Below, piece by piece: positions 1 to 10,205 of a DNA stretch of 64,000 nt. Under the pieces are notes generated by a model. The model was not told the DNA's origin, did not search any database, and saw nothing but the letters and a program-made list of their open reading frames with translations. Origin of the DNA: Metabacillus litoralis (lineage in GTDB: Bacteria > Bacillota > Bacilli > Bacillales > Bacillaceae); NCBI RefSeq assembly GCF_003667825.1, contig NZ_CP033043.1, forward strand, positions 125,001 through 189,000, written 5' to 3'. Position 1 is the first letter of the stretch. Every line of letters starts with the position of its first letter. The position numbers were made by a program, and so were the translations under genes.

Positions 1-1629
<1,629 letters not shown>

Positions 1630-1702
1630 AAGCGTAAGCTTAGTGAATTGAATTGTGAATCGTTATCTAGTTTTGAAGGAACATCCTTCAAACTAAATAT
1701 TA

Positions 1703-1932
<230 letters not shown>

Positions 1933-2058
1933 GCTTGGGAGAAGCAAGAAGTTCAAGGAAGCGCAGGGAATGAAGACCGGAGTGTGCGGTCTTGGCACAT
2001 GAGGATCTGAACGAACAAGCTGACGCGGAGATTCGCCGCTTATCGCAAGCTGATAGTC
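1933..2058. other. GC-rich structured spacer between the 5S gene and its partial copy
   Basis: About 125 bp, clearly richer in GC than the flanking AT-rich DNA. It holds two short inverted repeats: AAGACCG (1973-1979) with CGGTCTT (1987-1993), and a GCGG/CCGC pair near 2025-2040. A minus-strand frame crosses it, but that frame also reads antisense through the 5S fragment and I do not call it a gene. I do not recognise its function. Confidence 0.4.
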
Positions 2059-2059
2059 C

Positions 2060-2132
<73 letters not shown>

Positions 2133-2140
2133 AATAGGAA

Positions 2141-2170
2141 GAAGATCAGTAGAGATACTGGTCTTTTTTT
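2141..2170 (+). terminator. Terminator after the 5S fragment
   Basis: AAGATCAG / CTGGTCTT hairpin followed by T7, a near-identical copy of the terminator at 1829-1858. Confidence 0.75.
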
Positions 2171-2240
2171 ATAGAATTAAGTGGTGGAAAAATTGAAGAT
2201 TTGAAATTGAGAAGTAGAAGACTAAATAAGTCAACAAGCC

Positions 2241-2288
2241 AAAAACAACCCCCGAATAGTCAACTTATAGTGTCTACTATTCGGGGGT
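2241..2288 (-). terminator. Terminator of the cotX-like gene
   Basis: A perfect 12-bp inverted repeat (2249-2260 with 2276-2287, arm CCCCCGAATAGT). Read on the minus strand it is followed by TTGTTTTT, the expected U-tract. It lies 35 nt beyond the minus-strand stop at 2323. Confidence 0.8.
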
Positions 2289-2322
2289 AATTGAAAGGGC
2301 TGCGTATTTTTATATTAACTAT

Positions 2323-2808
2323 TTAAAGAATGTCAATGTCAGCAACTAAAGCAACAAGGACTTGTAATAGAGCTTGAAGAGAGACTGCAACATCTGTATC
2401 AGTAGTTGTAATATTTACATTTCTAGAGTTTTTAATAACTAGGTTTTGTTTATTTAATTGCTTAATATCAGCTTCCTGCAGTAGTTGGTGAGTGATCTTT
2501 TCTGCTTGGTCGCTATCAGCAATTGTTAGGTTAACAACTAGAGCGATAGCAGCTTGAATAGCAACCTGTAAAGAAGCAGCAACTTGAGTATCAGTTGAAG
2601 ATACTTCAATCTCACAAGAGTCTCTTATAATAATTGCTTCAGAAGAGATTTGTTCTGTTTCATTTATTTGATTACTACCTTGAGAACCTGTTTTATCGTC
2701 TTCAACGAAGAAATTATTTACATCTAACACCTCTTGGTAAGAATCATTGTTTGTTGACTGACATGATTTCGAGTTTAATTTAGCCCATTTATACGGTTTT
2801 GCTAGCAT
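2323..2808 (-). CDS. Spore coat protein X (CotX/CotV) family
   Basis: 161 aa with two copies of the Coat_X motif, roughly residues 57-108 and 121-161. Their cores are TDTQVAASLQVAIQAAIAL and TDTDVAVSLQALLQVLVAL. In Bacillus, CotX, CotV and CotW form the insoluble outer coat or crust of the spore and are made late in the mother cell. The N-terminal ~55 residues are polar and not recognised. An AAAGGAGG site about 10 nt upstream of the ATG supports the start. It is a lone gene facing the rRNA operon and has its own terminator. I saw no convincing sigma-K promoter. The family call is firm; which coat paralogue it is cannot be told. Confidence 0.85.
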   Translation of the reverse strand: MLAKPYKWAKLNSKSCQSTNNDSYQEVLDVNNFFVEDDKTGSQGSNQINETEQISSEAIIIRDSCEIEVSSTDTQVAASLQVAIQAAIALVVNLTIADSDQAEKITHQLLQEADIKQLNKQNLVIKNSRNVNITTTDTDVAVSLQALLQVLVALVADIDIL

Positions 2809-3049
2809 GATCTTAATTCCTCCTTTCGGTGTAATACCATTAGATGTCTTATAGGATATTTTGTGTAGTGTAAGTATCTTGATGATTTAGCCCTTTTAGC
2901 TTTTTCGGTAAAGTTCTAAATCTATAAGGAGAATTACCTTGAAATGAATAATTAAGGGAAAACAAGTTTTGAGGAAAACAAAGAATGATGAATAAATTAA
3001 CTCAACCTAATTACCTGACCAGATGAATTTCAAAAAAATCGCACCTATC

Positions 3050-3090
3050 TTAAAAGAATACGAGCAAAGACTTGGAGTCTAAGCTCGTAT
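3050..3090 (-). terminator. Terminator of the DUF4956/VTC operon
   Basis: A long stem: ATACGAGC (3058-3065) with GCTCGTAT (3083-3090), and an inner AGACT/AGTCT pair. On the minus strand it is followed by TCTTTTAAG. It lies just beyond the stop at 3097. The U-tract is modest. Confidence 0.65.
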
Positions 3091-3096
3091 ATACAC

Positions 3097-3780
3097 TTAA
3101 GCAGTGAAATTGCCATCATAACTTAGCATAACTGCCGATTTAACTGATTCCATATCAGAAATATTATTAATAAATCCTAAATCAGACTCTTTCACGCGAA
3201 TTTCGTACGTAATTTCAAAGTCATCACCAGGCATAACAGATTTAGATTTAATGGTATGCTTTTGTGAGCTTTCTGCCACGACATGTTCAATTGAATTTTC
3301 AATAGATATATCATTATATTTCACGATTAAAAGGTAAGGATTTTCAATTTTAATTTTATTAACAAAAATAAGTAATACAGCTCCAATTAAGATCGAGCCA
3401 ATAATAACTAGAGGAATAAAGCCTGCGCCACATAGGATACCAGCAACAATTGCCCAGAAAATATACACAATATCCATAGGATCTTTAATAGGTGTTCTAA
3501 AACGTACAATCGATAACGCACCAACCATACCAAGAGATAATAGAACGTTTGATGAAATCCCCATGATAATTAAAGCTGTAGCCATCGACATAACAATTAG
3601 CGAAATATTAAATGTGTGTGAGTAAATAACACCAGAGAATGTTTTCTTATACACCCAATATATAAAGAGTCCTACAGCAAATGCCACAAGTAACCCGATC
3701 AGTGAATCTACTACTGAGAAACTGCTTGTTTTTTCTAAAATGCTAGATTTGAAGATATCATTAAAGTTTAAGTTTTCCAT
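3097..3780 (-). CDS. DUF4956 family membrane protein
   Basis: 227 aa. The N-terminal half has about four hydrophobic segments (near residues 25-45, 58-80, 83-95 and 108-138), and the charged C-terminal ~85 residues are probably cytosolic. The block SIVRFRTPIKDPMDIVYIFW between membrane segments is typical of DUF4956. Members often sit beside VTC-domain and CotH/Cthe_2159-type genes; the biochemical role is unknown. It follows the VTC gene by 50 nt on the same strand, so the two are probably one operon under the TTAAGG-repeat promoter at 4566-4597. I infer a membrane partner for the VTC protein. Confidence 0.85.
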   Translation of the reverse strand: MENLNFNDIFKSSILEKTSSFSVVDSLIGLLVAFAVGLFIYWVYKKTFSGVIYSHTFNISLIVMSMATALIIMGISSNVLLSLGMVGALSIVRFRTPIKDPMDIVYIFWAIVAGILCGAGFIPLVIIGSILIGAVLLIFVNKIKIENPYLLIVKYNDISIENSIEHVVAESSQKHTIKSKSVMPGDDFEITYEIRVKESDLGFINNISDMESVKSAVMLSYDGNFTA

Positions 3781-3830
3781 TTTATATTTCCTCCAAGGTG
3801 CAATTCTTCTTTTTAATTTATTTATCTATT

Positions 3831-4529
3831 TCAGCCGTACATTCTACAAATTTGATATTTCGAGTAAGCGCCTGCTCTTAAGTTGCTTACTTGAAGCAAA
3901 TGTTTGATCATACTTGGCAAATATTCATCAAATTTGACTTCGAGAACGACAATATCAGGATTTGTATCGATCATCGCCAAATCTGGGTTAAGAACATCAT
4001 TGTTTCGAAAGCTCGTTCGAATAGAGCTATCAAAGGTAATGCGAACATTTCCATGTTTATAAATGAACACCTCCCTTTCATAATCAACAACGGTTACTGG
4101 TTTTAACTGAAATAGATTCATTTGATGGTATAACTCTTGTATGAGTGATCTTGAATCATGTTCCATCCAACTAATGTCTCCAAACCGTATTTGTTCATAT
4201 TCCTCAGCCGTTATTCGGCATTTTTGTTTGAAAGTAAGGTTGTTACGTTTGCTTTTTTTTTCTAAATTCAAGTAGCTTATATTAAAGTCGTATAATCTAA
4301 CGCGAAATTTATCACGTTCGTAGTAACCTTCTTTTTTCTGATTTAACACTTTATTTTCGAAGTTATCAAAATAAACACTTCGTATTAAATATTTTCCATC
4401 ACGATTAGCGTGAGGATCTACTTCCATATAATGTTTAAGTTTATTCCGAAGCAGGTAGCATTCCATTTGGGTCATTTCATGCTTTAGTTCTCTTCGGCCT
4501 TTTGTTCCGTTTAAGTTCATAGCCTTCAT
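3831..4529 (-). CDS. VTC-domain protein (polyphosphate polymerase-like)
   Basis: 232 aa, made up almost entirely of one VTC domain. Basic and acidic residues that line the tunnel in yeast Vtc4 have visible counterparts: RRELKHEM at the N-terminus, IRSVYFD, FRVRLYD, EKKSK, FKQK, FDSSIR and VLEVKFDEYLP near the C-terminus. Yeast Vtc4 makes polyphosphate from ATP; activity of short bacterial members is mostly untested. AAGGAG lies 9 nt before the ATG. It is first in an operon with the DUF4956 gene. The promoter carries the same operator as the divergent lipoprotein gene at 7171, so both are probably controlled by the adjacent two-component system. Confidence 0.85.
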   Translation of the reverse strand: MKAMNLNGTKGRRELKHEMTQMECYLLRNKLKHYMEVDPHANRDGKYLIRSVYFDNFENKVLNQKKEGYYERDKFRVRLYDFNISYLNLEKKSKRNNLTFKQKCRITAEEYEQIRFGDISWMEHDSRSLIQELYHQMNLFQLKPVTVVDYEREVFIYKHGNVRITFDSSIRTSFRNNDVLNPDLAMIDTNPDIVVLEVKFDEYLPSMIKHLLQVSNLRAGAYSKYQICRMYG

Positions 4530-4565
4530 GATTCATGTCTCCTTTTCTCAACTTCCTTGAAACCC

Positions 4566-4597
4566 ATTATTAAGGACGAACCTTAAACAAACCTTAA
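4566..4597 (-). promoter_or_regulatory. Promoter with TTAAGG-N5-TTAAGG operator, VTC operon
   Basis: On the minus strand, TTAAGG-TTTGT-TTAAGG-TTC (4597-4578) is followed 9 nt later by AATAAT (4571-4566). The + strand site at 7076-7107 has the same repeat, the same following TTC and the same distance to GATAAT. Direct repeats at 11-bp spacing replacing a -35 box are typical of OmpR/PhoB-family activation. I infer the regulator encoded at 6031-6717 binds here. Confidence 0.7.
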
Positions 4598-4682
4598 AAG
4601 CTTTAAATTTTATAAAAAATGTTTTTTAAATATATGAAGTTTGAGAATTAGACAGGTGTCTGGTCTTATCTGACAGGGCTTA

Positions 4683-4721
4683 GAAAAATAAAACAGGCTA
4701 TCAAGATAATGATAGCCTGTT
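4683..4721 (-). terminator. Terminator of the two-component operon
   Basis: A perfect 12-bp stem, AACAGGCTATCA (4692-4703) with TGATAGCCTGTT (4710-4721), followed on the minus strand by TTATTTTTC. It lies just past the kinase stop at 4734. Confidence 0.85.
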
Positions 4722-4733
4722 AAAATACTTTGT

Positions 4734-6044
4734 TTACTTTTTGGGTAATTTCACGATAAAAGTTGTACCGTTATGCTGGTTTTCACTAACACTAATTGTG
4801 CCGTTATGTTGTGTGACAATCCATTGAGCAATGGAAAGACCGAGTCCGGAGCCGCCAGTTTCCCTCGATCGTGCTCGGTCTTCACGATAAAAACGATCAA
4901 ATATATATTTCATGTTTTGTTTATCAATTCCGATACCTGTGTCAGTCACCTCAATTACGACTTTGTGATCCTCATTATAGGTTTTTACTCCAATGCTATC
5001 CCTCTCAGAAGTGTATTTTAGTGCATTATCAAGTAAGATAACTAAGAGCTGATGAAGGCGTTGCTCATCTGCTTCTATTTCAATTTTACTATTTAACTTT
5101 AGCCACACATGTTTTTCTTGAGACTCAGCAATGTCCATATAAGGATTGCAGACCTTTTTAATAAAATTGTCTATGCTAACAGAATGCTTATTAAGCTGTG
5201 ATTCTGCTGAATCAGCTCTTGCTAATGTTAGAAGATCAGATGTTAGCTTTGATAATCTTCTAGTCTCTGAAAGACTAAGGGCTATGTTTTCAAACTTATT
5301 CATAATTTTTTCATGTGGGGCTGTAAGCAATAGCTCTAGTTTGTTTTGAATAATTGTAAGTGGTGTTCTTAACTCATGTGATGCATTCTCAACAAACTCT
5401 GCTTGCTTGTTCCAGGACTTAATTATTGGCTTCATCATTCTTTTTGAAAGAATATAACTAGCTGAGATTGATAGAATGATGAAAATAGAAGAACAAATAA
5501 TAATTAAGTTCCCAAAATTGGCTAAAATAGTTTGTTCTGGATCTGTATTAATTAAGAGCTGTACATACTCAACATCGTCACCCTCAGTCTGATCTTCAAA
5601 AACAATAGATCGAAAGTTGTAAAGATCATTAATGGTCATATTTGTGATTACATTTACATTTTCTTTATCAAGCTCATACTCCTGAAAATAACTTTCATAA
5701 ATGGTTGTTCCAATTTCATTTTGATTTACGATCTCACCCTCATTATTCCAATGTAGCATCATAATTCTTGGGTTTGGATTATTGGGACCCTTTCTATCAT
5801 TAGGATTTTGTGGACCATCATCATCCTCAAAGCGAGGGGGGCGTGCTTCTTCATTTGGAAGATCATCGCTCACTTTTTCTTTAAATGCTAAAAGTTCCTC
5901 GTCTGTTTTTGTAAAAAGGGTGCTTTTTACCTGACTAAAAATAATAACACCAAAAATAGTGAAAATCACCGTGAATGAAATGAAGCTAAAAATCATGAAC
6001 TTTAGCTGTTCTTTTCTAAAAACCTTTTGTTTACCCAAGATCAT
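4734..6044 (-). CDS. Sensor histidine kinase, OmpR-partner type
   Basis: About 436 aa. One membrane segment lies near residues 16-36 and a second near 180-205. They flank an extracellular loop of about 140 residues that is rich in Asp, Glu, Pro and Asn. HisKA follows (ASHELRTPLTI, phospho-His near 227), then HATPase_c with DNALKY, DTGIGI and GSGLGLSIAQ. The acidic loop suggests sensing of a cation or cationic peptide, but that is a guess. The 5' end overlaps the regulator gene by about 14-20 nt, so translation is coupled. GTG codons at 6050 and 6047 and ATG at 6044 are alternative starts; I chose the ATG. Confidence 0.9.
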   Translation of the reverse strand: MILGKQKVFRKEQLKFMIFSFISFTVIFTIFGVIIFSQVKSTLFTKTDEELLAFKEKVSDDLPNEEARPPRFEDDDGPQNPNDRKGPNNPNPRIMMLHWNNEGEIVNQNEIGTTIYESYFQEYELDKENVNVITNMTINDLYNFRSIVFEDQTEGDDVEYVQLLINTDPEQTILANFGNLIIICSSIFIILSISASYILSKRMMKPIIKSWNKQAEFVENASHELRTPLTIIQNKLELLLTAPHEKIMNKFENIALSLSETRRLSKLTSDLLTLARADSAESQLNKHSVSIDNFIKKVCNPYMDIAESQEKHVWLKLNSKIEIEADEQRLHQLLVILLDNALKYTSERDSIGVKTYNEDHKVVIEVTDTGIGIDKQNMKYIFDRFYREDRARSRETGGSGLGLSIAQWIVTQHNGTISVSENQHNGTTFIVKLPKK

Positions 6045-6717
6045 CACCACTGTCGGATAACATGTAGCCTAATCCACGAAAAGTTTTAATGTATTGATCA
6101 TAGTTATATTTTTTTAATGTTTTTCTTAAGTTGCTTGCATAAACCTCAACAACTGTTGTTGAAGTATCGGATTCAAATCCCCAAATTCGGTCGAAAATCT
6201 GTTCTTTTGTTAATATCGTGTTTTTATTATTGATGAAGTATTCAAGTAAATCAAACTGCTTGCCGTTTAACTTAACAAGTTCTTCGCCTATAGAAGCTGT
6301 TTTATATTTTAGGTTTATTTTTAATTCTTTGAAGGAAATGACATTTTCTTTTAAATCTCCGCCAGATCTTCTAACAATAGCTTCTAATCTTAGGAGCAGC
6401 TCTTCCCGATGAAACGGTTTGACAAGATAATCATCTGCTCCAACCTTAAATCCTTTAATTTTATCATCAATAGCATCCTTAGCAGTAAGTATAATGACAG
6501 GTGTGGTGATTTGCTTTTTTCTTAATTCCTGTAAAACTTCGTACCCGTTCATATTTGGCATCATAATATCTAAAATAATGCAGTCAAAAATATTTTGCTC
6601 TGCGAAAAATAATCCTTCTTCACCATCAAAAGCCTGTTCTGTTTCAAACATTTCCTGCGTTGTTTCTTTTATTGTTTGGGATAAGTAGTGATCATCCTCT
6701 ATAATTAATAACTTCAT
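6031..6717 (-). CDS. Response regulator, OmpR/PhoB family
   Basis: 228 aa: a receiver domain (residues 1-115; phospho-acceptor Asp in DCIILDIMMP, conserved Lys in DDYLVKPF) followed by a winged-helix DNA-binding domain (about 130-225, ending GLGYML). The frame could open at a GTG at 6729, but GAAGGTG lies 9 nt before the ATG at 6717 and overlaps that GTG, so I use the ATG. It is first gene of the operon with the kinase. Probable targets are the two TTAAGG-N5-TTAAGG promoters that flank this operon. That link is inference from the shared sites and the neighbourhood. Confidence 0.9.
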   Translation of the reverse strand: MKLLIIEDDHYLSQTIKETTQEMFETEQAFDGEEGLFFAEQNIFDCIILDIMMPNMNGYEVLQELRKKQITTPVIILTAKDAIDDKIKGFKVGADDYLVKPFHREELLLRLEAIVRRSGGDLKENVISFKELKINLKYKTASIGEELVKLNGKQFDLLEYFINNKNTILTKEQIFDRIWGFESDTSTTVVEVYASNLRKTLKKYNYDQYIKTFRGLGYMLSDSGDDLG

Positions 6718-6771
6718 ATTCGTGTTCACCTTCTATTATTTTTCTTCTAATGACATCCTTGAATAGATTTG

Positions 6772-6800
6772 ATTATAGAGGTAATGAATGAAAATGCAAA
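6772..6800 (-). promoter_or_regulatory. Sigma-A-like promoter of the two-component operon
   Basis: On the minus strand TTTGCA (6800-6795) and TATAAT (6777-6772) are 17 bp apart, about 55 nt upstream of the regulator ATG. The TTAAGG repeat is not seen here, so the regulator may not control its own operon. Confidence 0.55.
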
Positions 6801-6866
6801 ATGTTTTTTTATGCTTTCCACATTTGGTAGGTGGATCTGCAGGGCAAAACTAAGTGGATCCATTTG

Positions 6867-6963
6867 ATGAACGACAAACCAAGCAGGAAACAGAAGGGAA
6901 ATGTCGTTCATAGCGTTGATGAACGACAAACCAAGTAAGAAACAGAAGGTGAATGTCGTTCAT
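6867..6963. repeat. Two tandem ~52-bp hairpin units
   Basis: Two copies, 6867-6911 and 6919-6963, each opening with ATGAACGACAAACCAAG and closing with TGTCGTTCAT. The ends of each copy are perfect 10-bp inverted repeats (ATGAACGACA / TGTCGTTCAT) around a 25-nt loop. Few loop bases differ between the copies. They lie between the divergent two-component and lipoprotein genes. There is no U-tract, so they do not look like terminators. Confidence 0.75.
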
Positions 6964-7075
6964 ACGTAAAAAATTCATACTCGAATGAGGTCAAATAACA
7001 TTTTGACCATCCCCAATCTATAATCAAATTTAAAAAATTAGAAAATGTAAATATTATTAAGTTTTTTAAGGTTTT

Positions 7076-7107
7076 GTTAAGGTTCATAAAAGATAATGTT
7101 AATCACC
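7076..7107 (+). promoter_or_regulatory. Promoter with TTAAGG-N5-TTAAGG operator, beta-helix lipoprotein gene
   Basis: TTAAGG-TTTTG-TTAAGG-TTC (7076-7095) is followed by GATAAT (7102-7107). Spacing and flanking bases are the same as at the VTC promoter (4566-4597). The start codon is 64 nt further on. Confidence 0.7.
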
Positions 7108-7170
7108 GGGAAAACAGATTCTGTTTAAGCCCTTCTGGAATCTTAATAAAAGAAAAAAGGAGATCAAAAT

Positions 7171-9243
7171 ATGAAGCTTTTAAAAGTAGCCTCCATTCTA
7201 ATGTCATCAGCACTATTATTTGCATGTGCAAATAATTCAACATCCACAACAGGCACAACAACTGAAACAGCAAGTGCGGATATAGAAAAACTTAACACTT
7301 TAATTAGTGAATCTGTTTCTTATAAGGACGATGACTACTATACGAACTATGAAGAAGAAAATCCAACGTACATCGAATTAAATGGTTCTGATGTCTCTTT
7401 TGATGCTAATGCATCGGTTCTCTATTCAGAAAATACCTTAACAATTAAAACAGGTGGTACTTACGTGTTAAGCGGAAATTTGGAAAACGGTCAAATCGTT
7501 GTGGATGCGGAGGATAAAAATACGGTAAGGCTTGTGCTAAACGGAGTTACGATCAGTTCCACAACAAGCTCTGCTATATATGTACTTAACGCTGAAAAAA
7601 CAACCATCTCACTAGTTGAAGGCACAGAAAACGTCATAACAGATGCTTCAGAATATGTTTATGAAAATTCCTCTGAAGACGAGCCAAATTCAGCCATTTA
7701 TAGTAAAGATGATCTTACGATAAATGGAACAGGTAAACTTATCGTGCATGGAAATTATAATAATGGAATTTCTAGTAACGATAAACTAAAGATTACAGGT
7801 GGAAATATTCAGATTGATGCTGTTGATGATGGAATAATTGGACGAGACCTTGTTGCTGTAAAGGAAGGAACAGTAACAATTGATGCAGGAGGAGATGGAA
7901 TAAGGTCTACTAATGATGAAGATGATTTAAAAGGATCTATTGTCATTGAAGGAGGCACTTACGATATTGTATCAGAAAATGATGGAGTACAAGCTGTTGC
8001 TTCATTATTAATATCAGATGGTACTTTTAACATAACGACTGGTGGCGGAAGTCCTGAAACAATAACAGTTGCTAACGATATGATGGGAAAAATGGGTGAA
8101 CAAGGTGAAGTAACAACAACTACTACCACTGAATCCGAAAGTTACAAGGGATTAAAAGCTGTTACGAATATAGTGGTTGGTGGAGGAATATTTACAATTG
8201 ATTCAAAAGATGATGCTGTACACAGTAATAATACAATAACCATAGCTAGTGGGGACTTATCGGTAGCCTCTGGTGATGATGGAATCCACGCAGATACTTC
8301 ACTTGTCACATCAGGTGGAAAGATTAAAGTTACGAAAAGTTATGAAGGCATGGAAAGCCAGCTAATTACAATCAATGGTGGAGACATAAACCTCACAACA
8401 AGTGATGACGGCATTAATGTTGGTGGAGGTAATGATGGTTCTGGTATGGATATGCATGCAGCATCTGAAAATAACTTGTTACAAATTAATGGTGGTCATA
8501 TTGTAGTAAATGCAGAAGGTGATGGCCTCGATTCGAATGGATATATTGAAATGACAGATGGAACTGTTCTTGTAGATGGTCCAACCGGAAATGGGAACGG
8601 ATCACTTGACTATGGTGGAAGTTTTACGATGAGTGGTGGGTTTTTAGTAGCAGCTGGAAGCTCTGGAATGCTCCAAGCTATTGCAGAAGAGTCTTCACAA
8701 AACGGAATCTTAATGACATATCCAGAAACACAAGCAGCTGATACACTTATTCACCTGGAAGATAGCGAAGGGAACAGTATTCTAAATTTTGCTCCAGCTA
8801 AAGACTATCAAGCGGTTTTCATTAGTTCACCACAATTAATGAAGGAAAGCTCATATTCTCTTTATTCAGGAGGAAAAGCTACAGGGGAAGAAGTAGATGG
8901 ACTATACACAAATGGCATATACGAAGCCGGAACAAAAATAGTTGATTTCACGATTACTGATACAGTAACTTGGTTAAATGAATCAGGAGTGACAACTGCA
9001 CAAAGTTCGGGAGGTCCAGGTGGCTTTGGTGGAGGTGCTGGTGGAACAGGAGAAAGACCGCAAATGGGCAATAGAGGCGACATGTTTGCAGACATGGATG
9101 AAGAAACAAGAGAAAAAGTGGAAGCAATTATGGAAAAACAAAGATCAGGTGAAATAACTCAAGAAGAAGCTCAAGCTCAGCTGGAAGAACTAGGCGTGGA
9201 GATTCCAATTATGAGTGAGCGACCACAAATGAATGAAAATTAA
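7171..9243 (+). CDS. Cthe_2159-like beta-helix carbohydrate-binding lipoprotein
   Basis: 690 aa. A lipoprotein signal with lipobox LFAC puts the anchored Cys at residue 19. Residues ~60-500 hold repeated short strands with acidic turns (DDGI, DDAVHS, DDGIHAD, SDDGINVGGG, GDGLDSNG), the pattern of the Cthe_2159 (DUF4353) right-handed beta-helix. The founding member binds cellulose and polygalacturonate and calcium. The last ~75 residues are a Gly-rich linker (GGPGGFGGGAGG) and a charged helix. GGAG lies well placed before the ATG. It is divergent from, and probably controlled by, the two-component system. No CotH kinase gene, a frequent neighbour of this family, is in the window. Confidence 0.8.
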   Translation: MKLLKVASILMSSALLFACANNSTSTTGTTTETASADIEKLNTLISESVSYKDDDYYTNYEEENPTYIELNGSDVSFDANASVLYSENTLTIKTGGTYVLSGNLENGQIVVDAEDKNTVRLVLNGVTISSTTSSAIYVLNAEKTTISLVEGTENVITDASEYVYENSSEDEPNSAIYSKDDLTINGTGKLIVHGNYNNGISSNDKLKITGGNIQIDAVDDGIIGRDLVAVKEGTVTIDAGGDGIRSTNDEDDLKGSIVIEGGTYDIVSENDGVQAVASLLISDGTFNITTGGGSPETITVANDMMGKMGEQGEVTTTTTTESESYKGLKAVTNIVVGGGIFTIDSKDDAVHSNNTITIASGDLSVASGDDGIHADTSLVTSGGKIKVTKSYEGMESQLITINGGDINLTTSDDGINVGGGNDGSGMDMHAASENNLLQINGGHIVVNAEGDGLDSNGYIEMTDGTVLVDGPTGNGNGSLDYGGSFTMSGGFLVAAGSSGMLQAIAEESSQNGILMTYPETQAADTLIHLEDSEGNSILNFAPAKDYQAVFISSPQLMKESSYSLYSGGKATGEEVDGLYTNGIYEAGTKIVDFTITDTVTWLNESGVTTAQSSGGPGGFGGGAGGTGERPQMGNRGDMFADMDEETREKVEAIMEKQRSGEITQEEAQAQLEELGVEIPIMSERPQMNEN

Positions 9244-9255
9244 ATAATAATTTTT

Positions 9256-9292
9256 AAGGGTAGAGGTATGGGAATGCTTCTACCCTTTTTAT
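9256..9292 (+). terminator. Terminator after the beta-helix lipoprotein gene
   Basis: AAGGGTAGA (9256-9264) pairs perfectly with TCTACCCTT (9279-9287) and is followed by a T-run. Confidence 0.85.
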
Positions 9293-9387
9293 TTGCGATT
9301 TTGATGTCATTCAAATAGTATTGAAAACAATAAATTTTGTCGATAACAAAATTAAAACAACATAAAACCAGTAAAATTTAATATAAA

Positions 9388-9429
9388 CAAAAATAAACGG
9401 TATTAAAACAAAACAATAAGTAGTATAAT
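9388..9429 (+). promoter_or_regulatory. lut promoter region with CAAAAATAAAC motif
   Basis: TATAAT at 9424-9429 is a good -10; no clear -35 lies 17 bp upstream. The 11-mer CAAAAATAAAC at 9388-9398 also occurs twice in the rhaEW promoter (12501-12511 and 12524-12534), suggesting shared control of lactate oxidation and rhamnose catabolism. Confidence 0.45.
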
Positions 9430-9481
9430 CGATAATAAAGAAACCAAAAGGATTGGTTTAATAAGAGTGGGGGTTATTTGA

Positions 9482-10204
9482 ATGAAGGTCTCTCTTTTTA
9501 TTACATGTCTTGCCGATGTGTTTTATTCCAATGTTGGTAAGCATACTGTAGAGCTTTTAGAAAAACTCGGTTGTGAAGTGGATTTTCCAGAGCAACAAAC
9601 ATGCTGTGGACAGCCTGCCTATAATAGCGGATATCATAAGGAAACAAAAGAAGTGGCTAAGCATATGATTCGGACGTTTGAAAAATCAGATTATGTTGTA
9701 GGTCCTTCTGGATCTTGTGTAGCGATGCTTCATGAATACAGTCATTTATTTAAAGATGAGCCCGTTTGGAAAGAAAAAGCAGAAAAACTAGCGGATAAAT
9801 CTTACGAATTAACTCAATTTATCGTTGATGTTTTAAAAGTAGAAAGCGTGAATGCTAGTTTACCAGCATGTGCAACGTATCATAAATCCTGCCATATGAC
9901 ACGCTTACTCGGAGTAAAAGATGCTCCAGGAAAGCTTTTAGAACAGGTGGAAGGATTGGATATAAAACCTCTTCCTAATAGTCATGATTGCTGCGGATTT
10001 GGGGGAACATTCTCAGTGAAAATGGTCCCTATTTCAGAGCAAATGGTAGATGAAAAGGTCCGACATGTTGAAGAAACAGGTGCTGAAGTACTCATTGGGG
10101 CTGATTGTGGCTGCTTAATGAATATCGGAGGTAGAATTAATCGTAAAGGTAAGCCTATTAAGGTGATGCATATAGCCGAAGTATTGAATAGCGAGGTGAA
10201 GTAA
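9482..10204 (+). CDS. lutA: L-lactate oxidation iron-sulfur protein LutA
   Basis: 240 aa, the usual LutA length. It has the paired cysteine-rich motifs of the CCG family: [11 protein letters not shown] (Cys41-Cys42) and [10 protein letters not shown] (near 170). LutA, LutB and LutC together oxidise L-lactate to pyruvate in Bacillus, passing electrons on through Fe-S clusters. A GGGGG site lies 9 nt before the ATG. It is first of the lutABC operon, with lutB starting 1 nt after its stop. Because rhamnose breakdown by RhaEW yields L-lactate, its place just upstream of rhaEW makes metabolic sense. Confidence 0.95.
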   Translation: MKVSLFITCLADVFYSNVGKHTVELLEKLGCEVDFPEQQTCCGQPAYNSGYHKETKEVAKHMIRTFEKSDYVVGPSGSCVAMLHEYSHLFKDEPVWKEKAEKLADKSYELTQFIVDVLKVESVNASLPACATYHKSCHMTRLLGVKDAPGKLLEQVEGLDIKPLPNSHDCCGFGGTFSVKMVPISEQMVDEKVRHVEETGAEVLIGADCGCLMNIGGRINRKGKPIKVMHIAEVLNSEVK

Positions 10205-10205
10205 G

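Noticed and set aside
8862..9095. Minus-strand frame of 77 codons rich in Pro inside the beta-helix lipoprotein gene
   Set aside because: It is the antisense of the Gly-rich linker; the plus-strand gene is well supported.
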